A DNA stretch of 64,000 nucleotides from Wallacemonas rigidus. Taxonomy: Eukaryota; Euglenozoa; Kinetoplastea; Trypanosomatida; Trypanosomatidae. Of the stretch, positions 26,945-37,414 are shown piece by piece; positions within the stretch are counted from its first letter, which is position 1, and each line of letters starts with the position of its first letter. Position numbers and translations under genes: made by a program. The DNA lies in contig JASAOL010000522.1 in assembly GCA_030849045.1 (NCBI GenBank), positions 1 to 64,000 of the forward strand. The letters run 5' to 3'. The notes beneath the pieces were generated by a model. That model was not told the DNA's origin, ran no database searches, and worked only from the letters and a program-made list of their open reading frames with translations.

Positions 26945-27841
26945 GACTCGCGAGTGAGTGAGAGAGAGACAGTGTATCGGCTAGTGAACGGAAGGCGCGC
27001 GTACAATGCTGACGTCAAGACGGAGAAAAACAACAAAATGCAGCCAATGAAAGAGTTAAAGAGATTTATCAAGGGTACACGTACTCAAGTAGAACACCTT
27101 GGCGCACACCCCGATGAATAGCGCAGGAGAAATTGAAAAATAACAAAAGAGAAACAGAGCAGAAGACTGTGGTGGTCAAAATAATCTATGCACCCGCGGA
27201 TAGATAGGAGACCGCAATGCCGGCTGGTGTGTGTGTGTGTGTGTGCGAGGGCACGCCGCTCTGGCCTCGAGTACGGGATATGAAGCGCTCACGTGTTGTC
27301 AAAAAGACTCAACACGCCGCCTGCGGAAAGCGTTCAAAGGGAGGAAGAAGAACGGTCTGTCGGGATGGGTGGGGAGAGGCGAAGTCAAATGTGAGAATAT
27401 AAGCGTGCCTACGTTCGACAGCCCACGAAGGAAGTGTGAGACGTGTGTACCATCGCTGCGCAGGTGCGCGTGGGCACAGCTGCAGCTCCACGCCGGGTCG
27501 CACCGGCTGCTTATGCTCGCGGAACACGCGACGACCTTTGCACGTACCTTATGGGCATTCGATGTCGATGTCGACGCCGGGTACGTTCATGGCCTCTTCG
27601 CATGTCCCCTTTGTGGTCAACCGCCTCACCTGTACCCGTATCATTGTTGTTGGTGACTGCACGCCGAAGGTTCTCAGCACAGAACGGTGTGTGTATATAT
27701 GTGTGTGTCTTCGTGTATGGCGAAGGTAAAGAGAAGGCAACGCGAACAGAGCGAAAAAAAAAAAAAAGCAATCGCAAAGAGAACACGAAAACAACAGTGA
27801 TGCTGCATCAACGCCACATCTGTGTACAGCGACAGCTGTGC
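26945..27841. other. Intergenic spacer
   Basis: It carries a (GT) run at 27227-27244 and an A14 run near 27755. No gene is seen on either strand. Confidence 0.5.
26947..26975 (-). promoter_or_regulatory. Possible SL acceptor of the DZIP1-like gene
   Basis: CTGTCTCTCTCTCACTCACT ends in CGCGAG at 26948-26947, which leaves a 2-nt 5'UTR. A CTAG at 26982-26981 is an alternative with a poorer tract. Confidence 0.4.
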
Positions 27842-30800
27842 TCAGTCCTTTTTGAACACGCTACCGACGGCCTGAAACCCCTTGGAGACGGCCTTGGTCG
27901 CACCTTCGATGCCGGCGAGGATCTGCGGTTGGCTTGCCTTCTCCGCCTGGTGGCGCGTCTCGCGAGGACGCAGCCACGCATTGAGGTCGTCGAACACACT
28001 CTGGGGATTGAGTGGGAACCGCGTGGCGGCGCTGAGGCCCGGAAGCATGTCGCCCAGTCGACGCTGCCATGTGGGAATAAGTGTGGCCGCTTGTGTGAGG
28101 AACTCCGTCATGCACTCGCGCATTTCGTCGAAATCACGCTCGTCGTCCTTCTGGTAGGCGTTCTTGATAGCCGACTCGACGTTGGACTGCACCGTCATGC
28201 TTGCATTTACCATCGCGATGCTGACGACGCTGCGAACGACGGTGGATTGAAGGATGGCGCCCAATTTGGGGATGAGCGAGAGTGCGTAGTCAAACGCCGC
28301 AGCGAGGCCTTCGTCACCGCTGCTCGCCGGCGCCTGCTTGCGGTTGTGTCGAATGTCGGCGTGCTTCTTCCAGTAGCTGTAGCTGGCAGTGCACTTGAGT
28401 CGATCGTCCATTTCACCCATGAAGGCACGCTGTAGCGCAGGCATGCCCTTCTGCAGCGGATTGGCGAAGAGCTTCCCCGCCGCGGCGAGCAGCTGGGGCT
28501 TCCCCAACTCCTGATCGCCCTTACTGCTGAAGTCACCGTGCCAGGAAAGCAGGAACTGCTGCTCGACACATGAGACCAACACCGGCATCACGGAGCACGA
28601 TGAGATAAAAATCGCGAACTGAAGCACGGAGCGAGGACTAATAGACATAAGCTGCCCCACCATCGTCTCCGAGGCTGTGCGAAAGAGCACTGTGATATAC
28701 TTGAGTACCATCTCATCCACGTTGTTCAGCTCAGACTGTCGCACCGCACTGCTCGTGTCGACGGAGAGAATGGAGTAGCACCGCTGCACGAACTGCAACG
28801 CCTCCGCACCGAGGTTGATTGTCGAGGCGCTGTACGGCAGCATCACCACCCCTGTCGGGTACCGCGCTGGGATGGGCAGCTCCAGCAGAGGACACTCATT
28901 CAAGTGGAAGCGGCTCACGCACGAAATGAACTGCGTCTCGCTGTCCACAGTCACCGGCACGAGCGAGTCTGTCATGATCGACTCCGCAACCGACGTACAG
29001 GCCTGCTGCAACCACGTACTGATGAGTCCGTCACTGATGGTTTCCGTCGCCCGCGTCAGGACGAGCGGATTGAGGGCCACGCACTTCACATTCTCTGCGG
29101 CGTGAGTGACGAGGCGGCGCACGTTCTGCAGCAGCAGCACAGTAAAGTTTGTGTCTATGGCTGGCACTGCTGTCGCCAGGGTACGCGACACCTGTTGGGC
29201 GAGCTCGCCAACTTTGGTGGAGAGCCGATCCCAGGATCGAAGGACCTCTGCCTTGGATTGCAGGTGCGGGTACGTGGCGTGGTAGACCAGGTCCTCGATC
29301 AGAATGAAGCCCAGAGCGGTGGCACAGAAAGCTTGGAAATCGGCCACACTCTGCTCTGCGGGTGCACCGGGCGGCGGCGTGAGCGTGCGATCAAAGATGT
29401 CTGACTTGGCCTGCTGTGCGCGGCCCTCCTTGTAATATCGCACGAGGAAGTCCTCGCGGCGGAGCTCGGCAAACGCACGCTGTATGCCCGCACCGTTGGA
29501 AATGGCAACAGCGGCCTCTGCGCCCTCAAAGGCCGCGAAGTTCACTGACGCGCTCTGAAAGGCCTCCACCAAGCTCCAGTAGTTGCCGCCCGGGGCCATG
29601 ATGATGCGGCGCGTCATGCTGCCGGGTTGTACACGCCCCGCCCAGTTCAGCGCGGCTTGACCAATCGGTGTGGCCTGGTCGCGGAGGAGCTGCAGCCACG
29701 CGTTCAGCTGCTGCACGGAGTGAGCGAAGACGTCGCGCGTGAGGGCGGGGACACGCATGTGCAGCACGTACTCGGCCAGTGCGTACTCCGGCATGGCAGT
29801 GGCGAGCTGAATCAGATGCCGGATCGAGGTGATGGCGCCAAGGAGCTGTTTTCGCTTCACCTGCGACTCAGTCGTCTCGAGGCACTCCGCGAGGGTCGTG
29901 GCCCGGGCGAGCAGACGACGCACCTCGTACAGGTTCTGCCGCGCGTTCCTCGACACAAGGAGGCCTGCCGCCACCTGCTTCATGTCCACCACAGCGTTCC
30001 GCACCAGTGCCGAGGCTCCGCTGAGCTCTTGGCTGACAAGCTGCGCGTCCTTCTCGGAGATACTCAGACACTGCTGTGCCGCGTGGATGAAGGCGGGGTA
30101 GTGGTGCTCGCACAAGGCCTCGACCTGGCCCTCGTTGTCCTTGATGAACAGCGCCAGGTCACGCATCAGGTCGTCTTCCTCGCGTCGTGTGTACGCGGAC
30201 TTCAGGGTGGAATAGTCCGCAAACTCACCGTCCACAAGCGAGGTGATCGCGACGTACCGACTCGGGTTCAGCTGCAGCAGTGCATCCGCCACGTCTCCCT
30301 CGCGCCGACCTGCTCTCCCGCCTCCCGCGCCAGCAGTCATCGCACCCCCCGCGGCAGCCTTACGCGCCGCGCCAGCGAAGGCCGCGTTCTCATCATCACT
30401 GCCACTCGATGCGGCATCGGCGTTCTGGGCGTCCTCTTCGGCATCCTCCGCGTTGGCAGACGGGCGGCGCGCAGTGGCGAGTGAAATGTCCTCACCGGCT
30501 TCCTGACGCGCGAGCATCTCAGCCGTCCGACGTGCGCTGCTACAGAGGCGGTAGAGCATGTCGTCAATGGTCTTCGCAGCTGAGCTGCTCTCCGCGGACA
30601 GCTCAACCGATTGAAACTCATCTGTTTCCGCCTCCTCGGCCGAGACAGGTGCCACAGCAGCGCGGCTGCCGTACTGGTTAGAGGCGGTCGGCCCCAATCC
30701 TGTGCTACTGAGCATGGGCGGCATGCTCCCGAGACCGCCCACCCCGCCCGCACCACCGCTGCGACTCCGCGCCCCCAGTGCATCTACGTGCAGCTTCTCG

Positions 30801-31042
30801 CCGTCGCTGGTGACGCTTAGAAAACGATTCATCCACCGCGTGTACAGCTTTTCACCCTTGACTTTGATCATGTACGTGTAGTATCGTGTGCAGACCAAGT
30901 TCACGGGCTTCATGCCACCGTGTCGGGCAAGCAGCAGCGGGTGGTCGGTTTGGAAGAGAACGCGTGGGGTGTCATTGTAGTCCCGCAGGATTTGCTGAAC
31001 CTTCTGGCTGACCGCCACCGCCTCACCGCCACTGGTATCCAT
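27842..31042 (-). CDS. Exocyst complex subunit Sec15-like (EXOC6)
   Basis: The product is 1066 aa. The codon at 31048 is GTG, so the ATG at 31042 (MDTSGGEA) is used. From about residue 255 the sequence follows the Sec15 pattern: SLVDGEFADYSTLKSAYTRR, a charged helix, EALCEHHYPAFIHAAQQCL, then helices matching the Sec15 rod (NLYEVRRLLARATTLAECLE, then LLGAITSIRHLIQLATAM), followed by a WLQLLRDQATPIGQAALNW segment. Sec15 links Rab GTPases on secretory vesicles to the exocyst at the plasma membrane; in trypanosomatids traffic goes to the flagellar pocket. The N-terminal ~90 residues (VLFQTDHPLLLARHG, then YTYMIKVKGEKLYTRWMNRF) look like a small beta-rich, PH-like fold, unusual for Sec15. Residues 95-250 are disordered. 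The assignment rests on remembered family patterns. Confidence 0.85.
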   Translation of the reverse strand: MDTSGGEAVAVSQKVQQILRDYNDTPRVLFQTDHPLLLARHGGMKPVNLVCTRYYTYMIKVKGEKLYTRWMNRFLSVTSDGEKLHVDALGARSRSGGAGGVGGLGSMPPMLSSTGLGPTASNQYGSRAAVAPVSAEEAETDEFQSVELSAESSSAAKTIDDMLYRLCSSARRTAEMLARQEAGEDISLATARRPSANAEDAEEDAQNADAASSGSDDENAAFAGAARKAAAGGAMTAGAGGGRAGRREGDVADALLQLNPSRYVAITSLVDGEFADYSTLKSAYTRREEDDLMRDLALFIKDNEGQVEALCEHHYPAFIHAAQQCLSISEKDAQLVSQELSGASALVRNAVVDMKQVAAGLLVSRNARQNLYEVRRLLARATTLAECLETTESQVKRKQLLGAITSIRHLIQLATAMPEYALAEYVLHMRVPALTRDVFAHSVQQLNAWLQLLRDQATPIGQAALNWAGRVQPGSMTRRIIMAPGGNYWSLVEAFQSASVNFAAFEGAEAAVAISNGAGIQRAFAELRREDFLVRYYKEGRAQQAKSDIFDRTLTPPPGAPAEQSVADFQAFCATALGFILIEDLVYHATYPHLQSKAEVLRSWDRLSTKVGELAQQVSRTLATAVPAIDTNFTVLLLQNVRRLVTHAAENVKCVALNPLVLTRATETISDGLISTWLQQACTSVAESIMTDSLVPVTVDSETQFISCVSRFHLNECPLLELPIPARYPTGVVMLPYSASTINLGAEALQFVQRCYSILSVDTSSAVRQSELNNVDEMVLKYITVLFRTASETMVGQLMSISPRSVLQFAIFISSCSVMPVLVSCVEQQFLLSWHGDFSSKGDQELGKPQLLAAAGKLFANPLQKGMPALQRAFMGEMDDRLKCTASYSYWKKHADIRHNRKQAPASSGDEGLAAAFDYALSLIPKLGAILQSTVVRSVVSIAMVNASMTVQSNVESAIKNAYQKDDERDFDEMRECMTEFLTQAATLIPTWQRRLGDMLPGLSAATRFPLNPQSVFDDLNAWLRPRETRHQAEKASQPQILAGIEGATKAVSKGFQAVGSVFKKD

Positions 31043-31128
31043 TGTCACAAAGATGACGCAGAGCTACTCCTCCTCTTTTTTTTTCTTTTTTCGATTCGGC
31101 ACGTGAACACGCGTGTTGAGAAGATACG

Positions 31129-31165
31129 CTAGGAACGGGGAAGAGGGGAGAAAGGGAGCGGGTTC
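31129..31165 (-). promoter_or_regulatory. Predicted SL acceptor of the Sec15-like gene
   Basis: The tract CCCGCTCCCTTTCTCCCCTC continues to GTTCCTAG at 31130-31129. The 5'UTR would be 86 nt and includes an A-rich stretch. Confidence 0.6.
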
Positions 31166-31860
31166 GATCACTGTGCGATAGGACTGTATACAAGTGGGGG
31201 AGAAAAAAAAAAGAAGAGCGGAGACGACTATGGACAGGTGTGCCGGAGATTCTAGATTGGTAGTGTGCAGGGCGCCACTGTCTGGCCTTGCTCGTCACTC
31301 AGCCGTCCGCGACTCGATGGTACAGATCGATAGCGCCAAACGGAGTTTTTGTTTTGTTTTGCTCTGCGTCTGTCCGTGAATGCGCATGCGTGCGGAGGCA
31401 CGCAGGCACATCGTCCGCACCCAGCCTACGACCAACACCGTTTTCGTTGTTGACGCTATATCTTCCATTTTTTCTTTCTTTGTTCGTCTATCATTGTGTA
31501 CCTCAGCGGCGCGTAAGTGTGAGAGACTCAAAAGAAAAAAAGAAATGACAAGGAAGGTAATCACCAGCAGTGGGAAAAACAACGAAAAGAGGAAGCGTAC
31601 ACACAAAGCACGCACAGGCGTGCCTTGGCTCTAAAGAGGGGAGGGGGAGGGGGAAGTCGGACACGAAAAGAGCAACAGCGACGACGGTGGAGAAGTTGCG
31701 GTGCGACGATATTCAGAAGGAAGAAACAACGAGGGAGGGAACGCGGGCGATGACAATGAAGCTCAACGGCAGCAACGAAAAACAGGCAGTGAGTACCGAT
31801 CGTTCGTGTGTAACAACGGCAACAAAGAAGTGTTGACACGCGCGACAGCTCTACGGAAGT

Positions 31861-31889
31861 GGGGGGGGGGGGAGAGAGAGAGAGAGAGA
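31861..31889. repeat. G12-(GA)8 purine block
   Basis: A run of 12 G passes directly into about eight GA units, in the spacer downstream of the Sec15-like gene's start. Confidence 0.85.
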
Positions 31890-32065
31890 CAGTGGCGGAA
31901 GAACAAAAGTATAGATACTCGTCACCAAGTCTCAAAGCAAACAACTGCGACGTATATACTCTAAGCAACACATATTATTTCTACAAGTATACATCACACA
32001 CGCACAACACCACATCGACGACCGCGATACAGTGGGATGGCTGACTGACGAGGCACACTGTGCGT

Positions 32066-35000
32066 TCATCGCATGAGTGCCTCCGTGTTTGGCTCTTCGG
32101 CGGGCGCGCGTTGAGGCATCATGACTGGCGCGACCGCACCTGCACCGAGTGCATTGTGAGCTGGAGGAGCCACGGACGCTGGAGTTTGTGCGGCTCGCGC
32201 AAGGCGTCTCTGCCGGCGATCGCAGCAGCAGCAGCAGATACATCGAAAGAAACTAGCGAACCAGTGACCCAAGTCGCCGAAGTAACTACCCGGACGACAG
32301 CAGCCGCAACCGCCACAGCAGCCGGATGCCCCTGCGGTCTTGCCGTTCGTTCCAGCAGCGCCGCCTGCTGGTCGGCCGTCCATGCCGGGCAGATCAGGCG
32401 CCCTTGTGGGTGGCGGCGGAGGAAATTCGAGCACGGAGCCATCGCTGTCGATCGCCTCCTCCGGCACAGGCTTGTGCGCGAATGCGGGCGACTGGTTATC
32501 GGGCCGCGCGATCGGCTGCCCGGGCCGCGTTGTGGGTACTTCCGCCGTCGCTCCGCTGCCGGGTGAGGTCGCTACTCCCGTTGTGGCCATGCCCTCTGCG
32601 GTGCGGACGGGCGGTGCCGTGCCACTGGGGATATTGGTTCGCGGTAGGTCGCCGCTTCCCTGTGGTGCGTTCGTGGTAGGGAACAGAACAGCCGCACTGT
32701 TGAAGCTGGGGCGACGCCGGTGCGCCGCCGCCGCCGCCTCTTCCTTGTCGTCGATGATGCTGGAGGGCGGACTGTCGACGACGAAGGAATCGTCCTCGTT
32801 GACCCTATTGTTCGGATTTCCCATGCCTTGTACATGACCGGGAGTGGAGGCCAGTGTGGGACGGCGGTCGTCGTTGCCGAACGGCTCATGGCTCTGGCGC
32901 CGGCCGTTGCTGCCGCTGGTGTCTGCCCCAGCCGGCACGTACTCCGAGCACAGTAGACGCTTGAACTGCCTGTCGGTCAATGGGCCGTTCGCGGTGAGGT
33001 AGCGCAGCGACACCGCCGCTGTAGAGGTCTGCACGGCCGCCGCACTCGCTGATATCTGTGGTGGCGCTGACATCGGCCAGTCTGCCGGCGCGGCGGCCCA
33101 GGACGGTTGCGGCTGCGACGTGCGATGCGACTCACCGGGCATCGCGGGCAGCGCTGCCTGCACATACTGTGGACCGGACGAAGTCGGTAACGCATACTCT
33201 TCTTCACAGAACGCACTGCTGCGTCGATTGGGGTGCTCAGCCGGCGGCGGCATGAGCCAGCCGCTGCGGCGTTGCGATGCTTCCGTCTCGTGGACGCTGG
33301 TGAGCCCCACAGGGTCGTTGGCCGGTGTCGGCGACAGGAACTGCTTCGACTGCTTCGCTGGTGGAGGTGGGACCTCCTCTGTCGCCGTTTCGATGGCTGC
33401 GTCACTCACGCTGGCCTTTGACCTGCGGACGGAGCGGCTGCGACGACGAACACGCACACGTACCTTCTTTTTTGCACGTCCTGGGCACATCGAAGAGGCG
33501 CTCGCACAGTTGGCCGTGGTCGGCATGAGGCTTTCTTGCGAGGTGCTCGCGGTCGCCGCGGAGTCGCCATGCATGTTTGTGGTAGGTTTACACGGCTCCG
33601 GCGTTCGCTGCAGATCCACGGGTGAGGCGCTTGTGTCGGAGCGGTGGCGGTCGGATTGGACGGAGACGACCGCTGGGGTGCCCGAGTGCATGGGCGAGGC
33701 CACGCCGGATCCCGCGGCACTCGCGGAGAGTGGCTCGTCGAGAGGCGATGCGACTGGTAACTTGACCGTCAGTCCACGTGAGGTCGACTCCACCTTCATG
33801 GAGGCAGTCAGTGAGGCTGCGGTTGACGTCGGGACGGACGCTTGTTCGGCTTCTCGTGCTTGACGCGACGCGGAGTGCGTTCTCTTGACACTCTGCGCCG
33901 GTGATGCAGGCCCCACTCTGTCTGGTGTGGCCAATCCTCCTTGCTGCACCGTCACTCTGATCGGCATTGACCTCGGTGATCCGGACGGCGGGCTCGGGGT
34001 CGGCTTTCCTACCTTAGCGCCGTTGCTCGCGGCGAAGTCTGGCTCGGCAAGAGGCGCGTCAGCATTGCTGAGTGCATTTCCCACCTCTGACCCCGCCGCC
34101 GCCTTCTCTTCTCCTCTTCTCGGTTCCTTCACGCTACCCGTGGCGTTGAGCGGCAGTGGGCCAATGGTACGGCTATCGTTGAGTCCACCAACATCATCTG
34201 CACTGTTGACTTCACAACCGTCGCTCTCATCAGTATCGCTCGTCGTGCGAGCCCCGACGCGCTGCGCGACACCCATCAGCCGCTGTAGTGCCTGGTACGC
34301 GCTCACACGATTCAATCCACTGCCACGTACCAGCTCCTCGGATGTGGTGCGGCCATCTTCGGCGGTATTTGTGATTTGGGCCATAGGTTCTCGGAAGCGA
34401 CGCGCACTGTCATCCAAAAATGTTGCCGTTCTCTCGGTCGCGGCGAGGTAGGCATCCACGGAGACGTCGCCGCCCTCCAGCTGGACCAGGCGCTGCATCT
34501 GCGCGAGCGCGTCCTCTTCCCGGTCGAACACCGTCGGGGCCGCGGCGCGCCGCTTCACCTCCTTCGCGAAGTCACGCTTCTCTTTGATCAGCTCCAGCTC
34601 CATCTGCTTCAGCACACGCTCTTTTTCTAAAATAGCCGCCGCGGCGGCCGCTGCAGCGATGCTTTCCTCGTTGTACGATGGACGCCATCGGTCGCCACCG
34701 CTGGCCAACGGCACGCGCGCCACGGCACGATTGGATGTCTTCTGCGCATGCGCTCGCTTGTGTGAGACTTCGGATGAAGCAGGCGACGAGACCGTCGAAG
34801 TCGAGTCGCTACTCGTGTCATCGGAGTCGCTGCTCGAGTCAGTGGATGTGGAAGTCTCGCTCATGCTGGTGCTTGAGCCGTCCGTCGATGTGGTTGAAGA
34901 GGATGACGACGATGAAGATGAAGACGACGCAGAAGATGCACTGTTTTCCGAGGCGGAGTGGACGGCATGCTCCTTACCCTCATCCTCTTCACCGTCATCG

Positions 35001-35284
35001 GAGCTGGAGGAGATCGAGATCGGAGAGGCACTCGCCAACGACTTGGAGCTGCGACACGGCTTGGGAGTTTGCGGCGCCGGCAGGACGACGTGCCGAGGAG
35101 GGCGAGGGCTGGGAATACTCCTCGACCGAGACTGACCATCTCTATACGCAGTCTTTGCCTTTTTCCATGAGTCACTGTCGACGTTTGACGGATCGTAAAA
35201 GTACGGCTTGCGCGGAGCCTCCAGTGTGGCGCGATCGAATGACCGCACGCGGTGACTGCTGCCTCGCTCGATGTCGAGATCCAT
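32066..35284 (-). CDS. Low-complexity protein with C-terminal cysteine cluster
   Basis: This is a 1072-aa protein of no recognised family. The N-terminal 50 residues (FDRATLEAPRKPYFYDPSNV, then SDSWKKAKTAYRDG) are ordered-looking and may be the conserved core. A Ser run with acidic residues (about 95-165) follows. A charged helix lies at about 205-260 (ILEKERVLKQMELELIKEKR), and the bulk of 300-980 is Ser/Ala/Pro-rich. Near the end, CCGGCGCC is followed after ~20 residues by RCICCCCCDRRQRR. Between them sits a short aromatic segment (YFGDLGHWFASFF). That is a plausible multiply palmitoylated membrane anchor, since no classical transmembrane helix is visible. I infer a peripheral membrane or cytoskeleton-membrane protein. 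The ATG at 35284 follows a fair acceptor by 59 nt. Confidence 0.85.
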   Translation of the reverse strand: MDLDIERGSSHRVRSFDRATLEAPRKPYFYDPSNVDSDSWKKAKTAYRDGQSRSRSIPSPRPPRHVVLPAPQTPKPCRSSKSLASASPISISSSSDDGEEDEGKEHAVHSASENSASSASSSSSSSSSSSTTSTDGSSTSMSETSTSTDSSSDSDDTSSDSTSTVSSPASSEVSHKRAHAQKTSNRAVARVPLASGGDRWRPSYNEESIAAAAAAAAILEKERVLKQMELELIKEKRDFAKEVKRRAAAPTVFDREEDALAQMQRLVQLEGGDVSVDAYLAATERTATFLDDSARRFREPMAQITNTAEDGRTTSEELVRGSGLNRVSAYQALQRLMGVAQRVGARTTSDTDESDGCEVNSADDVGGLNDSRTIGPLPLNATGSVKEPRRGEEKAAAGSEVGNALSNADAPLAEPDFAASNGAKVGKPTPSPPSGSPRSMPIRVTVQQGGLATPDRVGPASPAQSVKRTHSASRQAREAEQASVPTSTAASLTASMKVESTSRGLTVKLPVASPLDEPLSASAAGSGVASPMHSGTPAVVSVQSDRHRSDTSASPVDLQRTPEPCKPTTNMHGDSAATASTSQESLMPTTANCASASSMCPGRAKKKVRVRVRRRSRSVRRSKASVSDAAIETATEEVPPPPAKQSKQFLSPTPANDPVGLTSVHETEASQRRSGWLMPPPAEHPNRRSSAFCEEEYALPTSSGPQYVQAALPAMPGESHRTSQPQPSWAAAPADWPMSAPPQISASAAAVQTSTAAVSLRYLTANGPLTDRQFKRLLCSEYVPAGADTSGSNGRRQSHEPFGNDDRRPTLASTPGHVQGMGNPNNRVNEDDSFVVDSPPSSIIDDKEEAAAAAHRRRPSFNSAAVLFPTTNAPQGSGDLPRTNIPSGTAPPVRTAEGMATTGVATSPGSGATAEVPTTRPGQPIARPDNQSPAFAHKPVPEEAIDSDGSVLEFPPPPPTRAPDLPGMDGRPAGGAAGTNGKTAGASGCCGGCGCCRPGSYFGDLGHWFASFFRCICCCCCDRRQRRLARAAQTPASVAPPAHNALGAGAVAPVMMPQRAPAEEPNTEALMR

Positions 35285-36508
35285 GGATATTCAGCGAGCG
35301 CAGGCCGACACTCAAAACGACAAGATGATCTCGAGGGGGATGGCTAAGGAGGAGAATGAGTTAATACTATGACGCGCACCAACTACGTTTCTAATAGCAG
35401 CAGACCGCGCTTGAAAAGGTAAGTAAGTGGGAAAAAGAAATGAAGAGAGAGAGGTATAACAAAAAAAAAGTAACAATGTGAAGTACGGGTGACAAGAAGG
35501 GAGCTCTCGTACAAAGGCTTTTCTTCTTTTTCACGTTGTGCAGGGGATTGCGGCGGAAGTGAGAGCGCAGATACGCGTGCGCGCGTGCTATGAAAAACTA
35601 ATCGTGAGAGACGACCGCACCGACCCGATTGTCAGGAAGAAGAGAAAAAAAAAAAAAGATGACAGTGGCGGTTGTTCTTGGACTACGGAGAAGAAATAAA
35701 AACAGCCCAAACAGAAAGACAGAGAGCGAGGAGGAGGGGGGTGAGGAGAAGGTAAGAGGAAGGGGATAAAGCAGGCTGAGCGGGTCAAAGGAGTCGCATC
35801 GACACGGAAACGAACAAACAAACCAAAAAGAGATCCGCCCTAACGTATGCGTGCAAAGAGTGGGCGAATTCCGTGAGAGACTACGATGTATGCGTGTGCG
35901 TGGACGCACAGCGCTCTTCCCTGACTCCAACGGGTAGCTAGCTGCGTCTAGATATCCAGACGGCGGCGTTTACATCGCGCAGCCAGGTTCTCTCCGCCGA
36001 GCTCTTGCGTTCACTCGAATGGCAGCCGCGTGGCGATCATAGCGAGGGAAGCCAATGCTTGACGCGGAAAAGATCGGACGAGAGTTCCTCCGCGTGACGA
36101 GGGGACCCCGAAGTTCCCACGCTGTCAGCTCTTGTCTCTTTTTTCTTCTCTTTCGCATGTGCGAAACGCTGATTCTCGTGTGCTATCGCGACGGCAGTTA
36201 ACCAAAAAAGAAAAAAAAACAAAGGAAATAAGACAAACAAGATAGACCAGTGGTCGCAACACCATATGGGGCACTTATGGCTCTGCCTCCTTTTAAGCGC
36301 TTCGAACCGACAGTGGGATGACGACCCCAACAGCCGGAACAGTTTTTCTTCTTCTTTTCGAACAAAACTAAACACAACAAAACAAACATGAATACCCGCA
36401 CATAGCGCGGGTCACAGAAACAAGCCGGCGGGCAAAGAGAAGGTTCGCCAGTGACTTCTTCGACTCCGCAAAGGGTGCGCGTGAAGATCCACGTTCACGT
36501 CTACGCGT
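35285..36508. other. Intergenic spacer, 1.2 kb
   Basis: It contains A-runs near 35461 and 35645 and purine-rich + strand sequence at 35700-35770. A GGTTCGAAG (minus, about 36300) recalls a tRNA B box, but no A box or cloverleaf was found. No gene is called. Confidence 0.5.
35344..35360 (-). promoter_or_regulatory. Predicted SL acceptor of the Cys-cluster gene
   Basis: CTCATTCTCCTCCTTAG has its AG at 35345-35344, giving a 59-nt 5'UTR. Confidence 0.5.
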
Positions 36509-37414
36509 CTAGACTGTCACATCCGGCTCCATCCAAATGCGCGCGCGAAACGTCTTGTACAAATCGCGCACCAAATTTCGGAAGTCGAGGCGATGCTGGG
36601 AGTGGTAATAGAACGTGAGCTTACGGCGATCGAACTGGTACTCGGCATCCACGATGCGCATGGGAAGCGCGTGCTCCTGAACTTTTTCTTGAGCCACCTC
36701 CACCGCACGGTTTTCGAGCTCGGTCTGCACGCCCTGAAGCTGTGTCACCTCAAGCACGCTCGCGACACGCAGCACCGCGCCGGCGCCGGCGGCCCACGGC
36801 TTATCATTGATGTGGTTGGCGTCGGTATCGGTCCAGGAGTGTGTGACGAGACCAATGTCCTCGCCACGATCGCCTCCGACGACCACGTACTCGCCCGGCG
36901 CGACGTAGCACGGTGACTCGTACTGGAGAATGCGCTTGCGCTTGAACTCGACGAGCACATGGCACAGCGTGTTCTTATCCGATGGCGGCGTGCGAGACTC
37001 CCTTCGCACTGCCTCCGGATCGGGACGCTTGCACAATTCCGCTTCCGTCTCGGTACGCCTCGGCGCTGCCCCCGTCGTACTCTTCATGTTGGCGACGATC
37101 CCATCAACCACGTCGTAGTTGAGCACACGGTGGCTCACGGGCGGCGAGGACATGGACGGCGTGTTCCCCATCGGATCATCATGACCATTCATGAAGCCAG
37201 ACCGCAACGGTGTCGTGATGAGCGCTTCCATGGGGGCCCTGGACATTGGGCCATCACTGCCCCCACTCCCGCCAAGGCGCGCTTCAATCATCCGGAGCTT
37301 TGTCATCAAAGTGGAGTGGCTAGCCTGGAGCAGTGACGACGACTGTTGATACCAGCGGTCCACCGCGCGCTGCATCTCTTCCACTTCTTGCACGAGCGCA
37401 GTGTTGCTGGTCAT
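36509..37414 (-). CDS. PSP1 C-terminal-domain protein
   Basis: The product is 301 aa. The codon at 37501 is TTG and lies before the splice tract, so the ATG at 37414 is the start. Residues ~154-296 form a PSP1 domain: CHVLVEFKRKRILQYESPCY, APGEYVVVGGDRGEDIGLVT, then VLRVASVLEVTQLQ, a linking helix, MRIVDAEYQFDRRKLTFYY and RLDFRNLVRDLYKTFRARIW. The domain is shared with yeast PSP1 and bacterial YaaT/RicT, and is often seen in kinetoplastid proteins. In bacteria it works in complexes affecting RNA maturation. In trypanosomatids no uniform function is known to me. The N-terminal helix (TALVQEVEEMQRAVDRWYQQ onward) may oligomerise. Residues 60-150 are Ser/Pro/Gly-rich. Confidence 0.92.
   Translation of the reverse strand: MTSNTALVQEVEEMQRAVDRWYQQSSSLLQASHSTLMTKLRMIEARLGGSGGSDGPMSRAPMEALITTPLRSGFMNGHDDPMGNTPSMSSPPVSHRVLNYDVVDGIVANMKSTTGAAPRRTETEAELCKRPDPEAVRRESRTPPSDKNTLCHVLVEFKRKRILQYESPCYVAPGEYVVVGGDRGEDIGLVTHSWTDTDANHINDKPWAAGAGAVLRVASVLEVTQLQGVQTELENRAVEVAQEKVQEHALPMRIVDAEYQFDRRKLTFYYHSQHRLDFRNLVRDLYKTFRARIWMEPDVTV

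Larger units (their letters stand above)
31043..32065. other. Intergenic spacer, 1.0 kb
   Basis: No gene is seen. A G12-(GA)8 purine block at 31861-31889 and A-rich runs near 31203 and 31530 are the only structure noted. Confidence 0.5.

Noticed and set aside
36290-36320. GGTTCGAAG on the minus strand resembling a tRNA B box
   Set aside because: The box does not match the consensus end (TCC), and no A box or acceptor stem was found at the proper distance.
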